From NCBI RefSeq assembly GCF_013426735.1, contig NZ_AP023272.1, positions 974,501-1,038,500 of the forward strand: DNA of 64,000 nt, read 5' to 3'. Below the pieces are notes generated by a model that saw only the letters and a program-made list of their open reading frames with translations, made no database searches and was not told where the DNA came from. The position numbers and the translations under genes are program-made. The DNA is from Agrobacterium vitis. Its GTDB lineage: Bacteria > Pseudomonadota > Alphaproteobacteria > Rhizobiales > Rhizobiaceae. Position 1 is the first letter of the stretch. Each line of letters opens with the position of its first letter. This document shows, piece after piece, positions 7,754-17,118 of this stretch.

Positions 7754-8449
7754 ATGATTGATACGGTCAATGTGCGCACGCTGGATGTTCAGCGGCAACC
7801 TTCGGTCACCGAGCAGGTCTTCGAGCTGTTATACCGGCAGGTGGTTGAACTGGAGCTGCCGCCCGGGGCAAAATTGTCGGAAGTGGATGTTGCCAAGCAG
7901 ATGGGCGTGTCTCGCCAACCGGTGCGCGACGCCTTCTATCGCCTGTCCCAGCAGGGCTTCCTGATGATCCGCCCGCAACGGGCAACTGTGGTGACGCATA
8001 TTTCCGAACGCGGGGTCTTGCAGGCCCGCTTCATCCGCACGGCACTGGAAATGGAAACCGTGCGGGCCGCCGCCGAGCGGTTGAGCGACGAGCAGATCGC
8101 GGCGCTTGACGACCTGGTACAGCGGCAGATCAAAGCCATGGACGCTGGCAACAAGATGCTGTTTCACGAGTTGGACGACGAGTTTCATCGGCAGATCTGT
8201 AAGATGTCGGGCCATGACTTCGCCTGGGCGCTGATCCGCGACAGCAAGGCGCATATGGACCGAATCCGTTATCTCAGCCTTGCTTTCGGTGCGCAAAGCG
8301 CCATTGACGACCATATCGAGATCATGGCCGCGTTGAAGGCACGCGATGGCGACCGGGCGGCAGCCAACATGCGGGTTCATCTGTCCCGCATCCTGTCGAT
8401 CATCAGCCGGATCAGGGAAACCCAAGGCCAGTATTTCGCGACCGAATGA
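7754..8449 (+). CDS. GntR-family regulator with FCD domain, probable uronate repressor
   Basis: This is a cytoplasmic DNA-binding regulator, probably responding to a uronate intermediate. The 231 residues contain an N-terminal winged helix (about residues 15-75; SVTEQVFELLYRQVVELELP...GVSRQPVRDAFYRLSQQGF). An FCD effector domain follows, with the metal-type D/H pattern in FHELDDEFHRQICKMSGHDF. The start has GGAGG just upstream. kdgK follows after 15 bases, and uxaC diverges. Its position inside the pathway cluster suggests it controls both transcription units. It resembles UxuR/ExuR/KdgR-like members, but the exact effector cannot be told from sequence. Confidence 0.88.
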   Translation: MIDTVNVRTLDVQRQPSVTEQVFELLYRQVVELELPPGAKLSEVDVAKQMGVSRQPVRDAFYRLSQQGFLMIRPQRATVVTHISERGVLQARFIRTALEMETVRAAAERLSDEQIAALDDLVQRQIKAMDAGNKMLFHELDDEFHRQICKMSGHDFAWALIRDSKAHMDRIRYLSLAFGAQSAIDDHIEIMAALKARDGDRAAANMRVHLSRILSIISRIRETQGQYFATE

Positions 8450-8464
8450 GGATGGCAGGATAAG

Positions 8465-9379
8465 ATGAGCAATAGACGGATCTTGACCATCGGCGAATGC
8501 ATGGTGGAAATGGCGCCCCGCGAAGATGGTGCCTATCAACGCAATTTCGCCGGCGATACATTCAACACGGCCTGGTATCTGCGCCGTCTTCTGGGTGCAG
8601 ACGAAGGGGTGGATTATTGCTCGGCCATCGGTGTCGATGCTATTTCGCAAGCCATGCTCGCCTTCATGCAAGCGGCGGGAATAGGCACCGGGCATTTACG
8701 CCGTCTGGAGGATGCGACGGTCGGGCTTTATATGATTGAGCTTGTCAATGGCGAGCGCAGTTTCAGCTATTGGCGCGGCCAATCCGCCGCCAAGCGTCTG
8801 GCAGACGACCGTGCGTTTCTTTTAGAGGCCGTACGGGGCCGCGATCTCATTCTGTTTTCCGGCATTACCCTTGCCATCCTGTCCCCGGCGGGCCGTCAGC
8901 AATTGCTGGAGGTTCTGGCGCAGGCCCGCGATGCTGGCAGCCTGATCGCTTTCGATCCTAATATGCGCGCCCGGCTTTGGCCGGATCGTGATAGCATGTG
9001 CAATGCGGTGTCGCAGGCGGCCAAGGTTGCCGACATCGTCCTGCCGTCCTTTGACGAGGATGGGCCGAATTTCGACGATGTCACACCTGATGCCACGATT
9101 ATCCGATACCGAAAAGCAGGTGCGGTAACCGTGGTGGTCAAGAATGGCGCGGGCCGTGTGCATGCCTTTGACGCAGCAGAAGGGCCAGTGACATTCGATC
9201 CCGTGCCGGTCGCCGATCTCGTCGATACGACAGCAGCTGGCGATAGTTTCAATGCCGGCTTCCTGTCGGCCCGCCTTTCGGGTGTCGCGATGGCTGAGGC
9301 ATTGGCGCAAGGGGCTGCCGTTTCCGCTCAGGTGATCCGTAAGCGAGGCGCCTTGGTGAAGATCGAAAATATCCCCTGA
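8465..9379 (+). CDS. kdgK: 2-keto-3-deoxygluconate kinase (PfkB family)
   Basis: KdgK phosphorylates 2-keto-3-deoxygluconate to KDPG, which then enters the Entner-Doudoroff aldolase step. No eda gene is visible here. The 304-residue product has the PfkB layout: an N-terminal GECMVEMAPREDGAYQRNFAGD substrate-lid region and FDPNMRARLWPD in the centre. The C-terminal signature DLVDTTAAGDSFNAGFLSARL carries the anion hole and catalytic Asp near residue 258. It lies 15 bases after the GntR gene with an AGGA ribosome site, so the two form one operon. The substrate is assigned from the family and the pathway context. Confidence 0.93.
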   Translation: MSNRRILTIGECMVEMAPREDGAYQRNFAGDTFNTAWYLRRLLGADEGVDYCSAIGVDAISQAMLAFMQAAGIGTGHLRRLEDATVGLYMIELVNGERSFSYWRGQSAAKRLADDRAFLLEAVRGRDLILFSGITLAILSPAGRQQLLEVLAQARDAGSLIAFDPNMRARLWPDRDSMCNAVSQAAKVADIVLPSFDEDGPNFDDVTPDATIIRYRKAGAVTVVVKNGAGRVHAFDAAEGPVTFDPVPVADLVDTTAAGDSFNAGFLSARLSGVAMAEALAQGAAVSAQVIRKRGALVKIENIP

Positions 9380-9621
9380 AAACATTTCCTCAAAACACCC
9401 TTGGCCGACGAACGTGCGAAAAGCCGTGTCCGAAAACCAATGCCGCAAGAATGCTCGCTTCTTTGTGTTGTGATGTAAATTATTTTCGCTTGAACCGTTG
9501 CAGCTTTTGATTCTACTCTGCGCCTAAAACAGAGATTGGCAATATTTCCCTTTTTTGTCATAGGCTTGTGGCTTTTGTCAAAAAGGAATGGCCGTCGCAA
9601 TGCGTCAAAAGGTGAGTGTTC

Positions 9622-10674
9622 ATGCAATTGGTTTTCGACGGGCATAATGATGTCCTCCTGCGTTTGTGGAGGGCTCATGCAGCGGGCGTCGATCCGGTGC
9701 GGCAATTCATCGATGGTACACGGGAAGGTCATATCGATGCGCCACGCGCCCGCCGTGGCGGGCTTGGTGGCGGTCTCTGCGCGATTTATATTCCCTCCGA
9801 CGGTGAGTTCGTGCTGACCGAGCCGGATGACAAGGGCCATTACAATACCCCTGTTGATAAGCCCCTGGCGCGCGCATCTTCACTCGACATTGCGTTGCAG
9901 ATGGCCGCGATTGCGCTGCGGCTTGAGCGGGCTGGCGGCTGGGGGCTGTGCCGCTCAACGGCGGATATTCGCGCTGCCATGGCCGACGGCACCTTTGCCG
10001 CCGTGCTGCATATGGAAGGCTGCGAGGCCATCGATGCCGATCTGGCCGCCCTTGAAGTGTTTTACCAGGCGGGCCTGCGCACGCTCGGCCCGGTCTGGAG
10101 CCGCCCGAATATTTTCGGGCATGGCGTTCCCTTTGCCTTCCCGATGTCGCCGGATACCGGTCCGGGTCTGACGACACTCGGTTTTGAGCTGGTAAAAGCT
10201 TGCGACCGGCTGGGCATTGCCCTCGACCTTGCCCATATCACCGAAAAGGGCTTCTGGGACGTGGCGAAAACCTCCGACAAACCGCTGATCGCCAGCCATT
10301 CCAATGCGCACGCGCTGACACCGGTGGCCCGCAACCTGACGGATCGGCAGATGGACGCGATCCGCGAGCGCAAGGGCATCGCTGGTCTCAACTACGCCGT
10401 GACCATGCTGCGCGCTGATGCCCGCGATTTTGCCGAGACCCCGCTGTCAGACATGGTGCGCCATATCGACTATATGGTGGAGCGCATGGGTATCGATTGC
10501 GTCGGCCTCGGCTCCGATTTCGACGGTTGCACGGTGCCCGGTGCAATCGGCGATGCCAGTGGGAACCAGAGGTTGCTTGAAGCGTTGCAATCGGCTGGAT
10601 ACGGTGATGCAGATATTGCTAAGATTGCCCGTGAAAACTGGCTGCGGGTGCTTGGGACGGCCTGGGGCGAGTAA
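9622..10674 (+). CDS. M19 family (renal-type) membrane dipeptidase
   Basis: M19 enzymes are binuclear zinc dipeptidases that cleave a wide range of dipeptides, including some with D-residues. The 350-residue protein begins MQLVFDGHNDVLLRLWR, giving the HxD zinc pair at H8 and D10. HMEGCEAID near residue 130 supplies the bridging Glu, and DLAHI and SHSNAHALTPVARNLTD hold the distal histidines. I prefer the ATG at 9622 (AGGTG seven bases upstream) to a GTG at 9616. No signal peptide is seen, so it is likely cytoplasmic. It leads an operon with a peptide ABC transporter, which suggests it hydrolyses the imported dipeptides. Confidence 0.92.
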   Translation: MQLVFDGHNDVLLRLWRAHAAGVDPVRQFIDGTREGHIDAPRARRGGLGGGLCAIYIPSDGEFVLTEPDDKGHYNTPVDKPLARASSLDIALQMAAIALRLERAGGWGLCRSTADIRAAMADGTFAAVLHMEGCEAIDADLAALEVFYQAGLRTLGPVWSRPNIFGHGVPFAFPMSPDTGPGLTTLGFELVKACDRLGIALDLAHITEKGFWDVAKTSDKPLIASHSNAHALTPVARNLTDRQMDAIRERKGIAGLNYAVTMLRADARDFAETPLSDMVRHIDYMVERMGIDCVGLGSDFDGCTVPGAIGDASGNQRLLEALQSAGYGDADIAKIARENWLRVLGTAWGE

Positions 10675-10722
10675 TTCCGGCATCTGTTGGCGATCATTGA
10701 CTTTAAAAAAGGGGACGGGACC

Positions 10723-12363
10723 ATGACCATGACATTGACACGCCGCAGGCTGATGACGACGGCCAGTGCTGTTCTGGCGCTGGGCGTTACGGGCGTGCCG
10801 CGCGCTTTTGCCGCTACGCCGAAAGATACCCTGGTCGAGGCCTGGGCATTTGACGATATCATTACAATGGACCCGGGCGAGGCTTTCGAAATCTCCGCCG
10901 CCGAAGTCACCGGCAATACTTATGATACGCTGGTAAAGCTGAATATTGCCGATACCTCGACCGTGGCGCCCGGCATTGCGGAAAGCTGGAGTGCGTCTGA
11001 AGACGGCCTGACCTATACGTTCAAGATCAAGTCCGGCATCAAATTCGCCTCCGGCAACCCGATCACCGCGGAAGACGTGGCCTATTCTTTTGAACGGGCC
11101 GTCAAGCTCAACAAAAACCCGGCCTTCATCCTCCAGCAATTCGGCCTGAGTGGTGACAATGTCGCGGAAAATGCCAAGGCAGTCGATGCCGCGACCTTCC
11201 AGTTCAAGGTGGACAAGCCTTATGCGACCAGCTTCGTGCTGAACTGCCTGACCGCAACCGTCGGTGCCATCGTTGACAAGAAACTGGTGCAGAGCCATGC
11301 GGCAGCCGTGACGGTTTCCAAGGATTATCCTTATGATACCGATTTCGGCAACGGCTGGTTGAAGACCAACTACGCCGGCTCCGGTCCTTTCAAGCTGCGC
11401 GAATGGCGTGCCAATGAATTGGTCGTGATGGAGCGTAATGACAATTATTATGGTGAAAAGGCCAAGCTGAAGCGGGTCATCTACCGCTTCCTGAAGGAAA
11501 GCTCCGGCCAACGTCTGGCGCTGGAATCCGGTGACGTCGATGTGGCGCGTAATCTGTCGCCGACGGACTTTACCGCGATTGCCAATGCGAAAAATATCAA
11601 GACAAATTCTGCCCAGAAGGGAACGGTCTATTATCTCGGTCTCAACCAGAAGAACCAGTATCTCTCCAAGCCGGAAGTGCGCCAGGCCATCAAATATCTT
11701 GTCGATTACGATGCTATCGGCGCAACCCTCATCAAGGGTGTCGGCACCGTGCATGAATCCTTCCTGCCCAAGGGCATTCTGGGTTCCATCGATGATCAGC
11801 CCTACAAGTTGAATGTTGCGAAAGCCAAGGAATTGCTGGAAAAGGCAGGCCTCAAGGATGGCTTCAAAGTCACCATGGATGTGCGCTCCATCGAGCCGAT
11901 GACCAGCATTGCCCAATCCATGCAGCAGACCTTCGCACAGGCGGGCATCACGCTGGAACTCATCCAGGGCGATGGTAAGCAGACGCTGACCAAATACCGC
12001 GCCCGCAACCATGACATCTATATCGGGGATTGGGGTGCTGATTATTGGGACCCGCATTCCAATGCCGAAACCTTTACCAGCAATCCTGACAATTCCGACA
12101 CGCCAAAATCCAAGACACTCGCCTGGCGCAATGCCTGGGATGTGCCTGAGTTGACCAAGGAAACCAGCGAAGCGCTGTTGGAGCGGGACACGCCGAAGCG
12201 CAAGGCGATGTATGAAGACTTGCAGCGAAAGGTTCTGGCTGATGGTCCGTTTGTGATCATCTATCAAAAAACGGAAATTGCCGGCTATAGGGCCAATGTT
12301 CAAAATTATAAGCTTGGCCCCACCTTCGACAGCAACCTCAAAAACTTGATTTCCAAGGATTGA
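10723..12363 (+). CDS. Peptide ABC transporter substrate-binding protein, Tat-type signal
   Basis: This is a periplasmic SBP family 5 receptor delivering peptides to the permeases encoded next. The 546-residue product has a twin-arginine signal (TRRRLM at residues 6-11, hydrophobic ASAVLALGV, cleavage near AFA at residue 30). The family opening follows as EAWAFDDIITMDPGEAFE, then the domain-I signature GIAESWSASEDGLTYTFKIKSGIKFASGNPITAEDV. The true start is the ATG at 10723, preceded by GGGGACGGGA. A longer frame from 10687 lacks a proper signal. It is spaced 48 bases from the dipeptidase and 15 bases from the permease. The exact ligand is unknown. Confidence 0.92.
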   Translation: MTMTLTRRRLMTTASAVLALGVTGVPRAFAATPKDTLVEAWAFDDIITMDPGEAFEISAAEVTGNTYDTLVKLNIADTSTVAPGIAESWSASEDGLTYTFKIKSGIKFASGNPITAEDVAYSFERAVKLNKNPAFILQQFGLSGDNVAENAKAVDAATFQFKVDKPYATSFVLNCLTATVGAIVDKKLVQSHAAAVTVSKDYPYDTDFGNGWLKTNYAGSGPFKLREWRANELVVMERNDNYYGEKAKLKRVIYRFLKESSGQRLALESGDVDVARNLSPTDFTAIANAKNIKTNSAQKGTVYYLGLNQKNQYLSKPEVRQAIKYLVDYDAIGATLIKGVGTVHESFLPKGILGSIDDQPYKLNVAKAKELLEKAGLKDGFKVTMDVRSIEPMTSIAQSMQQTFAQAGITLELIQGDGKQTLTKYRARNHDIYIGDWGADYWDPHSNAETFTSNPDNSDTPKSKTLAWRNAWDVPELTKETSEALLERDTPKRKAMYEDLQRKVLADGPFVIIYQKTEIAGYRANVQNYKLGPTFDSNLKNLISKD

Positions 12364-12378
12364 TCAGGAGCAGGGCTC

Positions 12379-13446
12379 TTGGCTCTCACCACAACACAAG
12401 CATCTGCCGGTCGCAGGCGCGACCGGCAGTTAAGAGGTTTCAAGGCAGTTGCGGGATTTTTCGTGACTGTTGCGACGACTTATCTCGGTCTTCTGGCGGT
12501 CACGTTCTTCATTGGTCGGGTGATCCCGATTGATCCGGTTCTTGCTGTCCTGGGAGACCGTGCGCCGCAGGCGGTTGTCGAACAGACGCGCCGGGCAATG
12601 GGGCTGGATCAACCGCTCTATTACCAGTTCTTCGTCTATATAAAACAAGTGCTCTCGGGCGATTTTGGCACATCGGTTCTGACAACCAATCCGGTTATGA
12701 CCGATATCGGCCGGTTTTTTCCGGCAACTGTTGAACTTGCCACGGTCGGCACGATCATCGGCGCGGTGATTGGCCTTCCCTTAGGCGTTCTGGCCGCTGT
12801 CAAGCGCGGCAGCCTTGCGGACCAGATTGTCCGGGTCATCGGTTTGATCGGCTATTCCGTGCCAATCTTCTGGCTCGGCCTTTTGGCGCTGCTGTTTTTC
12901 TATGCCAAGCTGCAATGGGTGGCCTATCCCGGGCGGATGGATGTGGTCTATGAATATGACCTGATACCCGTCACTGGCTTTTACCTGTTGGATGCCGCCA
13001 TGGCGGGCCAATGGGAGATCCTCTGGGATCTGTTTCGCCATATCATCCTGCCCGGCGCACTGCTCGGCTATTTCTCACTTGCCTATATCAGCCGAATGAC
13101 CCGCTCTTTCATGCTCAACGAACTGTCGCAGGAATATATCGTTGCGGCTCGCGCCAAGGGCCTGTCCGAAAGCCGGATCATCTGGTTCCACGCCTTGCGC
13201 AATGCCGCTGTGCCGCTGTTGACGGTGATTGCTCTGTCCTATGCAGGCCTGTTGGAAGGCTCGGTGCTAACAGAGACGATCTTCTCATGGCCGGGCATCG
13301 GTCTTTACATCACCAATTCGCTGCAAAATGCCGATATGAATGCGGTGCTGGGCGGAACCATCATTATCGGTTCGGTGTTCATCGCCATCAACATCCTGTC
13401 GGATCTCCTTTACAAGACCCTTGACCCGAGGACGCGCAGCCGATGA
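12379..13446 (+). CDS. Peptide ABC transporter permease, DppB/OppB type
   Basis: This is an inner-membrane permease subunit. The 355-residue protein starts at a TTG at 12379, placed eight bases after AGGAG. It has an N-terminal membrane segment (FFVTVATTYLGLLAVTFFIG), the family GDRAPQAVVEQTRRAMGLDQPLYYQF segment, then further helices. The coupling-helix EAA-like motif is EYIVAARAKGLSESRIIWFHALRNAAVPLL, followed by the C-terminal FSWPGIGLYITNSLQNADMNAVLG. Its stop overlaps the start of the next permease (ATGA). It belongs to the complete dipeptidase-SBP-permease-ATPase operon. Confidence 0.92.
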   Translation: MALTTTQASAGRRRDRQLRGFKAVAGFFVTVATTYLGLLAVTFFIGRVIPIDPVLAVLGDRAPQAVVEQTRRAMGLDQPLYYQFFVYIKQVLSGDFGTSVLTTNPVMTDIGRFFPATVELATVGTIIGAVIGLPLGVLAAVKRGSLADQIVRVIGLIGYSVPIFWLGLLALLFFYAKLQWVAYPGRMDVVYEYDLIPVTGFYLLDAAMAGQWEILWDLFRHIILPGALLGYFSLAYISRMTRSFMLNELSQEYIVAARAKGLSESRIIWFHALRNAAVPLLTVIALSYAGLLEGSVLTETIFSWPGIGLYITNSLQNADMNAVLGGTIIIGSVFIAINILSDLLYKTLDPRTRSR

Positions 13447-14369
13447 TGACGCCCTCAGATAATATGTCCCTTCGTGAGTGGCTGCTGTCGGACCGGCCCC
13501 AATCGCGCCGGCAGGCCCGGCTTGGCCGCGCCTATGTGATCTGGCGGCAATTTTCCGCCAATCGGCTCGCGCTGCTGGGGCTTGGCATCATTATCGCGCT
13601 CATTCTGGTTGCTGCTTTTGCCAATCTGCTCGCCACCCACAATCCGGTGCAGGGCGATCTTGCCAATGCAAGGTTAATGGCGCCCGGTACCGGTGGTTTC
13701 TGGCTCGGCAGCGACGACCAGGGACGCGACATCTATTCCCGGCTGATCTACGGGTCGCGGCTGACATTGATGGTGGTGGTGCTGGTCGCAATCATTGCCG
13801 CACCCATCGGTCTGTTGGTCGGCACGGTGGCCGGTTATGCGGGCGGCTGGGTCGATGCGGTGCTGATGCGGTTGACCGATATTTTCCTGGCCTTTCCGAA
13901 GCTCGTTCTGGCTCTGGCGCTGGTCGCAGCCCTCGGCCCCGGCATCGAAAACGCCATTCTGGCCATCGCCGTCACCTCCTGGCCGCCTTATGCGCGCATC
14001 GCCCGGGCCGAAACGCTGACGGTTCGCAATTCCGATTATATCTCTGCCGTCAAGCTGATGGGGGCTTCGCCCTTTCGCATCGTCTTGCGCCATATCATGC
14101 CGCTCTGTCTGTCTTCGTTGATTGTCCGTGTCACGCTGGATATGGCGGGCATTATCCTGACGGCTGCCGGTCTCGGTTTCCTGGGCCTGGGCGCCCAGCC
14201 GCCCCTGCCGGAATGGGGGGCGATGATTGCCGATGGCCGTCGCTTCATTCTCGATCAATGGTGGGTTGCCGCCATGCCGGGCTTCGCCATCCTGATTGTC
14301 AGCCTCGGCTTCAACCTGTTGGGTGATGGCCTGCGCGATGCGCTGGACCCGAAGGAGGCCGGACAATGA
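13443..14369 (+). CDS. Peptide ABC transporter permease, DppC/OppC type
   Basis: This is the second membrane subunit of the same transporter, 308 residues long. It shows the N-terminal helix RLALLGLGIIIALILVAAFA, the family marker FWLGSDDQGRDIYSRLIYGSR, and RLTDIFLAFPKLVLALALVAALG. The EAA-type coupling sequence is DYISAVKLMGASPFRIVLRHIMP, and the end is LGFNLLGDGLRDALDPKEAGQ. It overlaps both neighbours by four bases (ATGA), a sign of tight translational coupling and fixed subunit ratio. Confidence 0.93.
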   Translation: MMTPSDNMSLREWLLSDRPQSRRQARLGRAYVIWRQFSANRLALLGLGIIIALILVAAFANLLATHNPVQGDLANARLMAPGTGGFWLGSDDQGRDIYSRLIYGSRLTLMVVVLVAIIAAPIGLLVGTVAGYAGGWVDAVLMRLTDIFLAFPKLVLALALVAALGPGIENAILAIAVTSWPPYARIARAETLTVRNSDYISAVKLMGASPFRIVLRHIMPLCLSSLIVRVTLDMAGIILTAAGLGFLGLGAQPPLPEWGAMIADGRRFILDQWWVAAMPGFAILIVSLGFNLLGDGLRDALDPKEAGQ

Positions 14370-15199
14370 GTGCCTTGTTGACGGTGGACAATCTCAAGGT
14401 CAGCTTTCCGACCCGCACGGGTCTGGTGGAAGCCGTGCGCGGCGTGTCTTTCACGCTGGGCAAGGAGCGGTTGGGGATCGTTGGCGAATCCGGCTCCGGC
14501 AAATCCCAGACCGGGCGGGCGATCATGGGGCTCACCCCCGCCCATGCGCGGATCACCGCCGATCACTTGCATTTCGGCGATACGGATCTGCTGGCGATTT
14601 CGACAGCGAAGCGTCGGGCGCTGCGCGGCAAGCGGATGGCGATGATCCTCCAGGACCCGAAATATTCGCTGAACCCTGTCATGCCGATTGGCAAACAGAT
14701 CGTCGAGACGCTGTTGACCCATGAAAGAATGACGGGAAAGCAAGCCCGGCACAGGGCGCTGGCCATGCTGGAAGCGGTGCAGATCCGCGATCCGGAACGG
14801 GTGTTCAAGCTTTATCCGCATGAAGTTTCCGGCGGCATGGGCCAGCGGGTGATGATCGCCATGATGCTGGTCTGCGGGCCGGAACTGCTGATTGCCGATG
14901 AGCCGACCTCAGCCCTGGATGTGACGGTGCAGCTGGAAGTGCTCGATATTCTCGATATGTTGGTGCGGGAACGCGGCATGGGGCTGATTTTTGTCAGCCA
15001 TGATTTGCGGCTGGTCTCCTCCTTCTGCGACCGGGTGCTGGTGATGTATGCGGGTCGGGTTGTCGAGGAACTGAATGCGGCCAACCTGTCCGAGGCGAAA
15101 CATCCCTATACCCAGGGCCTGCTGAATTGCCTGCCGCGCCTGGAAGGCAACCAGCATCCGCTGCCGGTCTTGCAGCGTCAGGTGGAGTGGGCGCAATGA
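14366..15199 (+). CDS. Peptide ABC transporter ATPase, DppD/OppD type
   Basis: This is a cytoplasmic nucleotide-binding subunit of 277 residues. Walker A is GESGSGKSQTG near residue 40, the Q-loop is in ILQDPKYSLNPVMPIG, the ABC signature is VSGGMGQRV, Walker B is [15 protein letters not shown], and the H-loop is FVSHDLRLV. The C-terminal oligopeptide extension HPYTQGLLNCLPRLEGNQHPL is present, as in DppD. Q after KS in Walker A and GMGQR in the signature are small departures from the commonest forms. The frame overlaps the neighbours by ATGA at both ends. Confidence 0.93.
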   Translation: MSALLTVDNLKVSFPTRTGLVEAVRGVSFTLGKERLGIVGESGSGKSQTGRAIMGLTPAHARITADHLHFGDTDLLAISTAKRRALRGKRMAMILQDPKYSLNPVMPIGKQIVETLLTHERMTGKQARHRALAMLEAVQIRDPERVFKLYPHEVSGGMGQRVMIAMMLVCGPELLIADEPTSALDVTVQLEVLDILDMLVRERGMGLIFVSHDLRLVSSFCDRVLVMYAGRVVEELNAANLSEAKHPYTQGLLNCLPRLEGNQHPLPVLQRQVEWAQ

Positions 15200-15948
15200 G
15201 CAAGGCCCTGATTGTTGAAGAAATGGGCGTGCGCTTCGACGAATTCCTGGCGCTGGACGGTGTCAGCATCGCCGTTGAACAGGGCGAGAGTTTCGGTCTG
15301 GTCGGGGAATCCGGCTCCGGAAAATCAACACTGTTGCGGGCGATTGCCGGGCTGAATGCTTTCGAAAGCGGCGTGCTGACTGTCGATGGCAAAAGCTATA
15401 CCGGTCAGCAGCGCGACAAGACCTTCTATCGCACCGTGCAGATGGTGTTCCAGGACCCATACGGCTCGCTGCATCCGCGTCAGACTGTGGACCGGCTGCT
15501 GCTGGAGCCTTTGGCTGTACATGGATTTTCCGATGTCGATAGCCGGATTGCCCGCGCTCTGGATGAGGTTGGTCTCGGTTCCGGTTTCCGCTTCCGGTTT
15601 TCGCACCAGTTGTCCGGCGGCCAGCGCCAGCGCATCGCCATTGCCCGCGCCCTGATCGTCGAGCCGAAAATCCTGCTGCTGGATGAGCCGACCTCGGCGC
15701 TCGACGCCTCGATCCAGGCGGAAATCCTCAATCTCCTTGAACAGGCCCGCAAGGATCGCGGCCTGACCTTCCTGATGGTCAGCCACGATCTGGCTGTTAT
15801 CAGCCATATGTGCGACCGGTTGGCGGTGATGCGCACCGGGCAGGTGGTGGAAGTCATGGATGTCGAAGCGCTACGCCGACGCGATGTGCAGGCGGATTAT
15901 ACACGGCAATTGATGGTGGCGAGTGAGGGGTTTCGGCGCAAAAGCTGA
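15196..15948 (+). CDS. Peptide ABC transporter ATPase, DppF/OppF type
   Basis: This is the second ATPase of the transporter, 250 residues from the ATG at 15196, which overlaps the stop of the first ATPase by ATGA. A longer frame starting at 15127 lies inside the upstream gene and is rejected. Motifs are Walker A GESGSGKSTLL, Q-loop MVFQDPYGSLHPRQTV, signature LSGGQRQRIAIARAL, Walker B ILLLDEPTSALDASIQ and H-loop MVSHDLAVI. The usual C-terminal HPYT oligopeptide tail is only weakly present (QADYTRQLMVAS). It is the last gene of the operon, and the stop is three bases from the convergent PhnM-like gene. Confidence 0.92.
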   Translation: MSKALIVEEMGVRFDEFLALDGVSIAVEQGESFGLVGESGSGKSTLLRAIAGLNAFESGVLTVDGKSYTGQQRDKTFYRTVQMVFQDPYGSLHPRQTVDRLLLEPLAVHGFSDVDSRIARALDEVGLGSGFRFRFSHQLSGGQRQRIAIARALIVEPKILLLDEPTSALDASIQAEILNLLEQARKDRGLTFLMVSHDLAVISHMCDRLAVMRTGQVVEVMDVEALRRRDVQADYTRQLMVASEGFRRKS

Positions 15949-15951
15949 CCT

Positions 15952-17118
15952 TCACCCAACCCGCAGCCCTTCGCGCCAGATCTGCTTGATGAATGGATGG
16001 CCGCCATGCTGGCCAATCTGCAAGAGATCGGCGCGTTTGCCTGGCGCGATCTCGCCGCGGTCGTTGAGACCGGCGGCTTCTGCCGGGGTCTTGCTGACCA
16101 TGCGGATCGCGGCGGGCAGGTCGTAGGCGAGATCCGGATCGGCGGCGATGGCGAAGGGCGCGTCCAGCAAGGCGCGCGGTACATAATCGGAGGCCAGAAT
16201 ATCGCAAAGGCCTTCGAGCAGCAGGTCTCGCACTGCCACATTGCCGGATTGTGAGCCACCGCGCACGATATTCGGTGCGCCGCCGACGATTTGCATGCCA
16301 CGTTTGCGGGCTTCGCGGGCGGCCTCCAGCGTGCAGGGAAATTCGCTGATCGATACGCCTTCGTCAGCGGCGAGATCGACATGCCCGATATCGGTATCGT
16401 CATGGCTGAGCAGCGGCTTGTTGTGGCGCTTGGCGATATCCACCACCTGTGGGCGGATGCGGTTGCCAATGGCCTGTTTGGCGGTGATCAGGTCCGCAAC
16501 CCGTGCCGTGGTCACAGCAAGGGCTTCGCCACGCAATTTCGCGACCTTGGCCAGATAGGTGTCGAGATCTCGCGTCTGGCGGATACCGGGCAGATGCTCC
16601 ATGACCGAGACGACGCGCACCAGAGCATGGCCAATATTGGCTTCCATCAGCGCAGGCGTTTGTTCATCGATCACTTCGCAACGCAGATGCACGAAATGCT
16701 CGGCCCGCAACATGCCGGCACCTTGTGCTTTTTCCAGCGCCTCGATCATTGGCCCGAGGATTTCCGCCCGCTCGCTGCCGTCTTCCGCTGCGCCGACGCA
16801 GAGACTGTCGAACACGGTGGTAATGCCGGCGCCGATGATTTGCGCGTCATGGGCAAGGGCCGCCGTCGTGTAGTTCCAGCGGACATGGTGGCGGGGAAAG
16901 ACATGCTTTTCGAAATGGTCGGTGTGGATATCGACGAGGCCTGGGATCAGCATGTCGCCACCAAGGTCGATGGCGTCGCTGGCATGGGTTAACGGGCCGA
17001 TGGCGATGATCTGGCCGTTTTCAATTTCCACCGTGCCGGTCTGTATGCGGTCGGCAAGGACAATGGCGGTATTGGTCAGGACCAGGCGTTTCGAAGGTGT
17101 CTTACCGCTCATGTCCAT
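15952..17118 (-). CDS. PhnM-like amidohydrolase (alpha-D-ribose 1-methylphosphonate 5-triphosphate diphosphatase family)
   Basis: PhnM hydrolyses the triphosphate of ribose methylphosphonate in the C-P lyase pathway. The 388-residue product has the amidohydrolase pattern: LIPGLVDIHTDHFEKHVFPR (HxD-type metal pair), ITTVFDSLCVG, KPLLSHDDTD, and SDYVPRALLDAPF. These strongly resemble PhnM. I place the start at the ATG at 17118 (MDMSGKTPSKRLVL), which has GGAGA seven bases upstream; the frame is open to 17151. No other phn gene is visible, and the neighbours are a peptide transporter and a P1 peptidase. It may be a paralogue with a different substrate. Confidence 0.85.
   Translation of the reverse strand: MDMSGKTPSKRLVLTNTAIVLADRIQTGTVEIENGQIIAIGPLTHASDAIDLGGDMLIPGLVDIHTDHFEKHVFPRHHVRWNYTTAALAHDAQIIGAGITTVFDSLCVGAAEDGSERAEILGPMIEALEKAQGAGMLRAEHFVHLRCEVIDEQTPALMEANIGHALVRVVSVMEHLPGIRQTRDLDTYLAKVAKLRGEALAVTTARVADLITAKQAIGNRIRPQVVDIAKRHNKPLLSHDDTDIGHVDLAADEGVSISEFPCTLEAAREARKRGMQIVGGAPNIVRGGSQSGNVAVRDLLLEGLCDILASDYVPRALLDAPFAIAADPDLAYDLPAAIRMVSKTPAEAAGLNDRGEIAPGKRADLLQIGQHGGHPFIKQIWREGLRVG

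Noticed and set aside
10447..12303. A 618-codon open frame on the minus strand, antisense to the binding-protein gene
   Set aside because: It lies wholly opposite well-recognised SBP and dipeptidase sequence, and its translation has the His/Gly/Arg-rich look of antisense GC-rich codons with no family motif.
15127..15195. Longer start for the second Dpp-type ATPase
   Set aside because: The extra codons lie inside the preceding ATPase gene. The ATG at 15196 makes the same ATGA overlap as the other genes of the operon.
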